Assembly (NCBI GenBank): GCA_035524335.1 | Contig: DATKPE010000021.1 | Coordinates: 1 to 17,757 of the forward strand | Length of the DNA: 17,757 nucleotides | Direction: 5' to 3' | Source: DATKPE01 sp035524335 | GTDB taxonomy: Bacteria > Bacteroidota > Ignavibacteria > UBA10030 > SZUA-254 | Shown: in pieces, positions 9,201 through 13,864 of the stretch | Layout: the number at the start of each line of letters is the position of its first letter | Numbering within the stretch: position 1 is the stretch's first letter | Notes under the pieces: model-generated | What the model saw: the letters and a program-made list of their open reading frames with translations, nothing else | The model's database searches: none | What the model was told of the DNA's origin: nothing | Program-made: the position numbers and the translations under genes

Positions 9201-10205
9201 GCGCGCAAGCCCCCAGCCGAATCCGGACGCGTAGATGCGCGGATCCAGAATGTCGAACCGGAACGACGCCTGGGGAAGATCACAGAGGATAAGATAGTAC
9301 CGGAAGAGCCAGACCGCCGCAACACCCGCCGCCGCGCGGGAAAACCGCGGCGTCTCTCCGGTCCGGGACCGGATAATTACAGCGATCAGCCAGATCCAGC
9401 CGGCGGCGCCGGCCAGTGCGGCACATTGCTCTCCCCATGCGGTGACCTGCTGGACCCGCGAATCCAGATCATCCCTGTGGAGATAAGCATACCCGAGCTT
9501 TTCGCTGTCCGGACCGGTAAGGCGGACCGATACCGTCTGCGAGTCGGTTGCCGGAGCGGCTTTGGAGGAAAAATCGTAATCAACCTGATCTGTAATCCGT
9601 GTCTGAAATGAGGACTGCAGGGTTTGCTTGTTGATGAATCTGTTGTTGAGCGGGTAATTGACGTTCAACAGCCGTTTCCCGACCAGGTAGCCGACCAGGG
9701 TGCGCCCGAGGATCACGGGCTGTGCGACGATGAGATAGGAATAGATCTGATCGTCTGCGATGAAGCGGGCGGTGCGGGTCCCCAGCCGGGAAAGGGGAAA
9801 TGAGGGGCCGCGCGGACCATTCCAGCCAATGAGATGACGATCCTGATCGTAGACTTCGATCGCGAGATCGGAATTCAGCTGGGGAAGCACTCCGTTGAAA
9901 AAATAGGCTTCCTGAAGACTGTCGTCGTCCGTGGTGAAGACGCGTTCGAGCGAGGGAAGCGAGCGGAGTGAATCGAGGGAGGCGCTGATACCGAGTTCGA
10001 ACTGGAGAAACCGGCCCTGAAAATCGGCGATGAGTTTGGTTTCCTCCGTCTGCCGGATTCCGGTCCAGGAATGTTCCAGCGAGCGCCGGTACCACCAGGT
10101 GCCGGCAAGAATGAGGAGGATCAGGATGAGGAGAGCGCCGGGAACCGCGAGATGGCGGTACCAGACCCGTGGGGGCGCCGGCGCCGATGGGTTGGTTCCG
10201 TTCAT
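6270..10205 (-). CDS. Large multi-span membrane sensor histidine kinase, NtrY-like catalytic end
   Basis: This is a 1311-residue protein. One membrane span lies at about 20-37 and is followed by an extracytoplasmic region to about 253. A hydrophobic core at about 254-540 carries roughly eight spans. A second extracytoplasmic region (about 541-800) is followed by spans near 803-821 and 837-856, then a third sensor region (about 857-1005) and a last span at 1007-1027. HAMP covers about 1028-1080. The phosphoacceptor is His1100 in VAHEIKNPLTP. The ATP-binding domain has NLIRNAIQAM at 1211-1220 (N box), DTGKGIAG at 1243 (G1), FEPNFSTT at 1257 (F box) and GGMGLGLPI at 1266 (G2). All catalytic elements look intact. 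There is no response regulator in the window, so it is an orphan kinase. The gene starts 6 bp after the DUF4783-like gene and overlaps pgeF by 4 bp. Its signal is unknown. Confidence 0.92.
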   Translation of the reverse strand: MNGTNPSAPAPPRVWYRHLAVPGALLILILLILAGTWWYRRSLEHSWTGIRQTEETKLIADFQGRFLQFELGISASLDSLRSLPSLERVFTTDDDSLQEAYFFNGVLPQLNSDLAIEVYDQDRHLIGWNGPRGPSFPLSRLGTRTARFIADDQIYSYLIVAQPVILGRTLVGYLVGKRLLNVNYPLNNRFINKQTLQSSFQTRITDQVDYDFSSKAAPATDSQTVSVRLTGPDSEKLGYAYLHRDDLDSRVQQVTAWGEQCAALAGAAGWIWLIAVIIRSRTGETPRFSRAAAGVAAVWLFRYYLILCDLPQASFRFDILDPRIYASGFGWGLARSAADLLLTSLALLTTVIVVARTHPADYLLRGFPPRAEGGGRGAAVVTAFLTAFVISLSLRAYMAILVSAVDDSGISYNEAGFLLPGFAALVMLVTLFLITLIFLYSLYGIARLAGRFCALAFEGRARRNGLILLLLAYTAVPLLGVYAESQPLMEGWLRMLLMLALAIPGFRAAGGELRGAAVSNVRRLIPGVLGALVVFTVLLERSVERRERSQIELAAQNISQAPDGWLTVLVQKALAEMTGREAVETLTEGDAEDIEGLAFREWASSVLGREGNSCSVTYVTNAGAVTSDFHIGIPPHSASEHRIVMPAVTPSVHAEERVVNGRASLWHIGFARLYAENGDSIGGVLIELSGNRESLLTGDAPEFLRNYPGQPNQIRSQGLIYSEYYQGKLVYSTDDLVSYGRPLPEAASAAPGGQGLWISELIGENFRDSYYYPDRARVSGNAWIALSVPQGSWGERLYAGLRLMTVIALLTLAGVMLIYLFRIRRGSPVPSLTFRQKIFVALCCVSLLPIAVLAVVNKRFAAEEMESALTARLAEQTGVVLAEVQRLLGNVTPATLVQVNDEKCAAIASVVKTDFHVYLLRSFLASSKPEIFHAGLVDPRISAPVYHAVMVQRRRLFIEHQQIGVLPYIVGYRPIFAEDGSIIGAVAVPTVYHQIEINERFTRRNSFLSALYALTFLLSLLVATVFATRIFSPIRRLTEAARQIGSGQLDIGFRRSRTDEIGELEEAFYRMAENLRKMQAEMRQRERETAWREMARQVAHEIKNPLTPMKLSLQHLRRMYSDGVRNFGTMFEEVSKTLLEQIDALTRIASEFSRFARMPERILEECSLHEVLRDAVLLHRQEHGIRFVEQYAEEDLRISADREEMRRMFINLIRNAIQAMNGNGTLTVSTARNGAEAVIDIADTGKGIAGDVLHRIFEPNFSTTSGGMGLGLPIVRKIVEDLHGTIRITSAPGRGTTVHIGLPLAAPGVTG

Positions 10206-10211
10206 TCGCTG

Positions 10212-10682
10212 TCAGTAAATGTTAAATTGCGTCACCACCCACTCCCCGCCGCGCTGTCTGAAGGAGACATAGACCTGAATGATTTCGGTCATTCCCCGCA
10301 CCATGATGGTCCCTCCTCCCGTGGCGTAGGCATTTCTCCCCTGGGTACCGGTGGTCGTAAAGCGGAAATTCAGAAATTTCCGGCCGGCAAAATAATGCTC
10401 AAGCACGAGGGAGGCCTGGTTGGCGCTGTAATATCCCTCCTCCTCCGAGCGGAGACTGAGATAGAGCTGGCCGGCAAAATGGGGGGCGAGCAGGGATGCA
10501 TCATTTCTTCTGATCCCGTCCTCGATGCCTGCGGCGACCTCCCGGAAGCGGGCATCCTGCGGAGACCGGGCCGAATCCGGAACTCCTGCCTGAAGTTCTG
10601 CGGGAAAACCGGCGGCCGCGCCCGGGGAAGCGGCGGACAACCGGAGAACGAAAAATGCAATCAGCGCAAGAAGGTTCCGCAT
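10212..10682 (-). CDS. Small exported DUF4783-like protein
   Basis: This is a 156-residue protein with an N-terminal signal peptide (MRNLLALIAFFVLRLSAAS) and an NTF2-like small alpha/beta body. Features include GIEDGIRRNDASLLAPHFA, LVLEHYFAGRKFLNFRF and the C-terminal VTQFNIY. This resembles DUF4783, a small family of mainly Bacteroidota-related proteins of unknown function. The frame stays open back to 10739, but I chose the internal ATG at 10682 because it begins the signal peptide and because the promoter at 10695-10723 lies inside the longer version. It is the first gene of the unit with the kinase, whose start is 6 bp after the TGA. A role as a periplasmic accessory or ligand-binding partner of the kinase is only inference from the arrangement. 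Confidence 0.8.
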   Translation of the reverse strand: MRNLLALIAFFVLRLSAASPGAAAGFPAELQAGVPDSARSPQDARFREVAAGIEDGIRRNDASLLAPHFAGQLYLSLRSEEEGYYSANQASLVLEHYFAGRKFLNFRFTTTGTQGRNAYATGGGTIMVRGMTEIIQVYVSFRQRGGEWVVTQFNIY

Positions 10683-10694
10683 AGTCCGTCGTTC

Positions 10695-10723
10695 AAAATA
10701 GGCCAATCCGGTCAAAAAGTCAA
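10695..10723 (-). promoter_or_regulatory. Candidate promoter of the DUF4783-kinase-pgeF unit
   Basis: On the minus strand TTGACT (10718-10723) and TATTTT (10695-10700) are 17 bp apart, one of the best matches in the window. The predicted transcription start near 10688 is only about 6 nt before the ATG at 10682, so the transcript would be almost leaderless. If a downstream start codon were used, part of the signal peptide would be lost. Confidence 0.6.
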
Positions 10724-10739
10724 CCTCATGATTTTTCAC

Positions 10740-10774
10740 TTATGCACTGCATTCATCAAACATTATGCCATGCA
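10740..10774. repeat. Pair of 12-bp direct repeats upstream of the DUF4783-kinase promoter
   Basis: TTATGCACTGCA (10740-10751) and TTATGCCATGCA (10763-10774) match at 10 of 12 positions and start 23 bp apart, about two helical turns. The first also contains the palindrome ATGCACTGCAT. They lie 17 bp upstream of the -35 element at 10718-10723, a position suited to an activator. No regulator is identified, and chance is not excluded. Confidence 0.35.
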
Positions 10775-10849
10775 GAAGGAAGTAAATTCGTCTTGATTCA
10801 CCGGGAACCGTCGGGCCGATTGGAGGGGATATAGAAAACTGTCGGATTT

Positions 10850-12151
10850 TTAGGACATCCCCCCATCGGCGAGGAAGAGTCGGCCGTGGTTGAAAATACC
10901 GATCGCCCTGCCGCGGAGTCGCCGGCCGTGGAATGGGGTATTTCTTGATTTGGACCGGAACGCGGAGACATCGACCGTCCATTCGCGTTTCGCGTCGATG
11001 AATGACAGATTTGCTTCTTTTCCGGGGGCGATTTCCAGCGTCGGGAGGGAAAGGATTTTCCTCGGATTGACCGACAGTTTTTCGATGACCTGCGAGATCG
11101 TGAGGATGCCGGTATCGACCAGTCCGCTGAAGACGAGTCCGAGGGCCGTTTCGAGGCCGACGATGCCGAAGGGGGCGTACTGAAATTCAACCTCCTTCTC
11201 GTCGAAGGAATGAGGCGCATGGTCTGTCGCGATAACGTCGATCGTGCCGTCGCGCAGACCCGCCTTCATGGCGTCGACGTCGGCGGCAGAGCGGAGAGGC
11301 GGGTTCATTTTCGTGTTCGTGTCGTAGCCGGCAACCGCGTCGTCGGTCAGCGTCCAGTGGTGCGGTGTCACCTCGCAGGTGACCGCAAGGCCCTCCTTTT
11401 TTGCCGCCCGTATCAGTTCCACCGTTCCGGCGGTGCTCACATGGGCCACGTGGTATTTTCCGCCGGTGTACCGGAGAAGCCGGATATCCCGGTCGACCAT
11501 TATTTCCTCGGCGAGAGAGGGAATGCCGGGGAGACCGAGCCGGGTGGAAACGAATCCTTCGTTCATGACGCCCCCCTTTGCGAGGGAAGGATCCTCCGCG
11601 TGCTGGATGAGCGGCCGGCCGGTCAGCGCGGCGTACTCGAGCGCTCTCCTCATCACAAGGGCGTCTCCGACCGGAGCGCCGTCGTCCGAAAATCCGACGG
11701 CACCGGCCTCCGCAAGCTCCAGGATCGGGGCCAGATCCTTTCCCTCCCGTCCTTTCGTTACCGCGGCGATCGGATGAAGATCGACGACGCCCTCCCGGAG
11801 CGACCGGCTTTTCGCGACAATGCTCCGTACGACCGAGGCGTCGTCGATGGCCGGATTCGTGTTCGGCATGCAGCAGACCGCGGTGAATCCGCCTGCGGCC
11901 GCGGCGAGCGTACCGGTGTCGATCGTCTCCTTGTGCTCAAAACCCGGTTCCCTGAGATGGACATGCATGTCACACAACCCCGGGGCGACGATCGCCCCTG
12001 CGAGGTCGATAATCCGGTGAGACTTCTTCTCTGGGACCGGACCGATCGCTTCGATGATCCCGTCGGTGATCAGGATATCTTCCGCCGCATCTCTTCCCGA
12101 GACAGGGTCGACGATTCTTCCGTTTTTGAAGAGGTATGATGTCATAGGCAT
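10850..12151 (-). CDS. pyrC: Dihydroorotase, class I
   Basis: This is a 433-residue zinc amidohydrolase that cyclises carbamoyl-aspartate to dihydroorotate, the third step of pyrimidine synthesis. Metal-binding DMHVHLREPG lies near residue 61. SDDGAPVGD supplies the Asp that replaces the carbamylated lysine in class I enzymes. HVSTAGT and CEVTPHH are the other histidine segments, and ATDHAPHSFDEKE is the C-terminal metal/catalytic Asp motif. Length matches Gram-positive-type class I PyrC (about 430). The start is the ATG at 12151 with GGGAG 8 nt upstream; a second in-frame ATG at 12145 is possible. It is the last gene of pyrRBC, 18 bp after pyrB. No clear terminator follows the TAA. Confidence 0.97.
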   Translation of the reverse strand: MPMTSYLFKNGRIVDPVSGRDAAEDILITDGIIEAIGPVPEKKSHRIIDLAGAIVAPGLCDMHVHLREPGFEHKETIDTGTLAAAAGGFTAVCCMPNTNPAIDDASVVRSIVAKSRSLREGVVDLHPIAAVTKGREGKDLAPILELAEAGAVGFSDDGAPVGDALVMRRALEYAALTGRPLIQHAEDPSLAKGGVMNEGFVSTRLGLPGIPSLAEEIMVDRDIRLLRYTGGKYHVAHVSTAGTVELIRAAKKEGLAVTCEVTPHHWTLTDDAVAGYDTNTKMNPPLRSAADVDAMKAGLRDGTIDVIATDHAPHSFDEKEVEFQYAPFGIVGLETALGLVFSGLVDTGILTISQVIEKLSVNPRKILSLPTLEIAPGKEANLSFIDAKREWTVDVSAFRSKSRNTPFHGRRLRGRAIGIFNHGRLFLADGGMS

Positions 12152-12169
12152 CCTGTTTTCTCCCGCTTT

Positions 12170-13090
12170 CTATTGTGTGCCGAGAAGATAGAGGACCGCC
12201 ATCCGGACGGCCACCCCGTTGAGGACCTGCTGAAGGATCAGGGATCTGCCGCTGTCGGCAACGTCGGCGGAAAGTTCGACATCCCGGTTGATCGGTCCGG
12301 GGTGCATGATGACGATCTCGCGCGGCGCCCGTCCGAGGCGTTCGGCTGTGATCCCGAAGAATTCCCGGTACTCCCGGAGTGTGGGAAAGAGACCGCCCGA
12401 CTGCCGCTCGAGCTGGATCCGGAGCACGTTCAGGACGTCGGCCCCGGCGATGGCGTCATCGATCCGGTCGAAGACCCGGACACCGAGCCGCTCGATCTCG
12501 CGGGGAATGAGCGTCCGCGGGCCGCAGACCGATACCCGGGCGCCGACGGTGAGAAGTCCGAAGATGTTCGACATTGCCACGCGGCTGTGACTGATATCGC
12601 CGACAATGCAGACGTTCAGGCCTTTCAGTGCACCGAATCGTTCCCGGAGCGTGTAAAGGTCGAGCAGTGCCTGCGTCGGATGTTCGTGGCCTCCGTCGCC
12701 GGCGTTGAGCACGGAGGCATTCAGGATCCTGCTCAGGAACATCGGCGCGCCCGCCGCCGCGTGGCGGATCACCACCATGTCGATCTTCATCATCTCGAGA
12801 TTCCGGGCGGTGTCCTTCAGGGTCTCCCCCTTCTTCACACTGCTCGCATCGGCGGAAAAATTGACCACATCCGCCGAGAGGCGTCGCTCCGCGAGCTCGA
12901 ACGAAATCCGGGTCCGCGTGGAGCTTTCAAAAAACAGGTTGACGATCGTCTTTCCCTGGAGCGTCGGCACTTTTTTGATCGGGCGCTCAAGGACCTCCCG
13001 GAACGACACCGCCGTGTCGAGGATCAAATCAATCTCCTCTTTCGGCATTCCGTCGAGTCCCAGAAGATGTCGTGAAGAGAGCGGCATCAC
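12170..13090 (-). CDS. pyrB: Aspartate carbamoyltransferase catalytic subunit
   Basis: This is a 306-residue, full-length ATCase that joins carbamoyl phosphate and aspartate, the committed pyrimidine step. FFESSTRTRISFE holds the STRTR carbamoyl-phosphate loop, SVKKGETLKDT the active-site lysine loop, HPTQALLDLYTL the catalytic His, and HPGPINRDVE the domain-closure loop. No pyrI regulatory subunit is present, which fits control by PyrR instead of allostery. The first possible codon is a GTG at 13090 (GTGA overlap with the pyrR stop). The next codon is an ATG at 13087 (TGATG overlap). A GGAGGGG ribosome site suits either. Both choices imply translational coupling to pyrR. Confidence 0.97.
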   Translation of the reverse strand: MMPLSSRHLLGLDGMPKEEIDLILDTAVSFREVLERPIKKVPTLQGKTIVNLFFESSTRTRISFELAERRLSADVVNFSADASSVKKGETLKDTARNLEMMKIDMVVIRHAAAGAPMFLSRILNASVLNAGDGGHEHPTQALLDLYTLRERFGALKGLNVCIVGDISHSRVAMSNIFGLLTVGARVSVCGPRTLIPREIERLGVRVFDRIDDAIAGADVLNVLRIQLERQSGGLFPTLREYREFFGITAERLGRAPREIVIMHPGPINRDVELSADVADSGRSLILQQVLNGVAVRMAVLYLLGTQ

Positions 13091-13638
13091 GGTTTCCCCT
13101 CCTCTCCGGCAATCACCTGAACCGCATCCTGACCATCGGACTCCTTCATCAGGACACGAACATCCTCTTCCGCCGACGTCGGTATGCTTTTTCCGACGAA
13201 ATCCGCCTTGATGGGGAGTTCCCGATGACCCCGGTCGATCATGACGGCGAGCTGGATGGACCGGGGCCGGCCGAGGTCGATCAGCTCGTCGAGTGCCGCC
13301 CGGATCGTGCGACCGGTGAAGAGAACGTCGTCGACGAGGATGATGTCCTTGCCCGTGACATCGAAGTCGATGACGGTCCCCTTCATGATCGGCTGATTCA
13401 GTTTTTCCCGGAGGTCGTCGCGATAGAGCGTGATATCGAGCGATCCGGAGGGGATATCCCTCCCTTCGATCTGGCGGATCCGCCCTGCCAGCCGGTGGGC
13501 GAGAAAATCACCCCTCGTCCGGATCCCGACGATGGCAAGATTTCCCGCCCCCTTGTTCCGCTCCAGAATCTCGTGGGCAAGGCGGGTCAGGGTCCGTTCA
13601 AACCCGCCGGCATCGACGACAACCCTGGCTTCGTTCAT
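13087..13638 (-). CDS. pyrR: PyrR, pyrimidine operon RNA-binding regulator/uracil phosphoribosyltransferase
   Basis: This is a 183-residue protein, the normal PyrR length. The PRPP-binding loop is IILVDDVLFTGRTIRAALD, and the family segments IRTRGDFLAHRLAGRI, DITLYRDD and VMIDRGHRELPI are present. Family members bind a defined hairpin in pyr mRNA leaders when UMP is plentiful; some also have UPRTase activity. A matching hairpin lies at 13733-13764 in its own leader, so autoregulation is expected. The ATG is preceded by GGAGGG 8 nt upstream and overlaps the stop codon of a 29-codon leader ORF as ATGA. The gene is the first enzyme-sized gene of the pyrRBC operon. Confidence 0.97.
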   Translation of the reverse strand: MNEARVVVDAGGFERTLTRLAHEILERNKGAGNLAIVGIRTRGDFLAHRLAGRIRQIEGRDIPSGSLDITLYRDDLREKLNQPIMKGTVIDFDVTGKDIILVDDVLFTGRTIRAALDELIDLGRPRSIQLAVMIDRGHRELPIKADFVGKSIPTSAEEDVRVLMKESDGQDAVQVIAGEEGKP

Positions 13639-13724
13639 GGCCGGATCCCTCCATAAATGAAAAAACCTCCGGGCACCACGGAGGTGCGGAGGTTCCTGTT
13701 GACGCGGACTGCGATATCAGACAT
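13635..13724 (-). CDS. Putative 29-residue pyr leader peptide
   Basis: An ORF of 29 codons plus TGA starts with ATG at 13724, 6 nt after a strong AAAGGAG ribosome site (13731-13737). The peptide begins MSDIAVRVNRNLRTSVVPGG and ends FFIYGGIRP. It reads through both arms, the loop and the U-tract of the attenuator hairpin at 13660-13694. Its TGA overlaps the pyrR start in ATGA, and its GGA GGG codons are the pyrR ribosome site. The peptide matches no family I know. The act of translation, keeping the terminator open and feeding ribosomes to pyrR, is the likelier function. I see the ORF and the signals directly; its translation is inferred. Confidence 0.6.
   Translation of the reverse strand: MSDIAVRVNRNLRTSVVPGGFFIYGGIRP
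13660..13694 (-). terminator. Intrinsic attenuator terminator in the pyr leader
   Basis: On the minus strand AACCTCCG (13694-13687) pairs with CGGAGGTT (13671-13664). An inner CACC/GGTG stem closes a 5-nt loop, with a 2-nt CC bulge. The hairpin runs straight into six T residues (13665-13660). It lies 22 nt before the pyrR start and downstream of the PyrR-binding hairpin, the standard place for a pyr attenuator. It falls wholly inside the leader ORF. Confidence 0.88.
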
Positions 13725-13753
13725 TATGAACTCCTTTCCGGCCTCACAGGACC
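13691..13753 (-). promoter_or_regulatory. Possible antiterminator pairing in the pyr leader
   Basis: GGTCCTGT (13753-13746), in the upper stem and loop of the PyrR hairpin, can pair with ACAGGAACC (13699-13691) with one bulged A, giving eight base pairs. The downstream partner includes the first four bases of the terminator's 5' arm. This pairing would exclude both the PyrR hairpin and the terminator, as in the Bacillus three-structure model. Its stability was not calculated. Confidence 0.45.
13731..13737 (-). promoter_or_regulatory. Ribosome-binding site of the leader ORF, overlapping the PyrR hairpin
   Basis: AAAGGAG on the minus strand, 6 nt before the leader ATG at 13724. Its first five bases (AAAGG) form the 3' arm of the lower stem of the PyrR hairpin (13733-13764). 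A folded or PyrR-bound hairpin would therefore hide most of the site from the ribosome. Confidence 0.7.
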
Positions 13754-13764
13754 GGGTTTAAAGG
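13733..13764 (-). promoter_or_regulatory. PyrR-binding RNA hairpin
   Basis: The minus-strand RNA folds with a lower stem CCUUU/AAAGG, a 4-nt AAAC bulge on the 5' side, and an upper stem CCGGUC/GGCCGG capped by the hexaloop CUGUGA. The loop matches CNGNGA, and the surrounding UCCNGNGAGG matches the conserved core of known PyrR-binding loops, including the 5'-side bulge. It begins about 15 nt after the predicted transcription start. The regulator is encoded immediately downstream. Confidence 0.9.
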
Positions 13765-13784
13765 TTTTACCAGCAACGTGTCGT

Positions 13785-13813
13785 ATGATATGAAAATTAT
13801 ATGAATAACGCAA
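13785..13813 (-). promoter_or_regulatory. Candidate pyrRBC promoter
   Basis: On the minus strand TTGCGT (13808-13813) and TATCAT (13785-13790) are 17 bp apart, with an A/T-rich stretch upstream. Transcription would start near 13779, just ahead of the PyrR hairpin. No terminator is visible between the peptidase stop at 13865 and this promoter, so some readthrough into the leader is possible. Confidence 0.6.
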
Positions 13814-13864
13814 CCACGCGGCCGTATATTTTTTCCGTATGAATGTTCACCCCCCGGCGGCGAT

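Noticed and set aside
10683..10739. A 19-codon N-terminal extension of the DUF4783-like protein
   Set aside because: It would place a charged stretch before the signal peptide and contains the promoter elements; the start at 10682 fits better.
13801..13864. A terminator for the peptidase gene
   Set aside because: The repeated ATACGG words around AAAAAAT are direct, not inverted, so no hairpin with a T-run forms.
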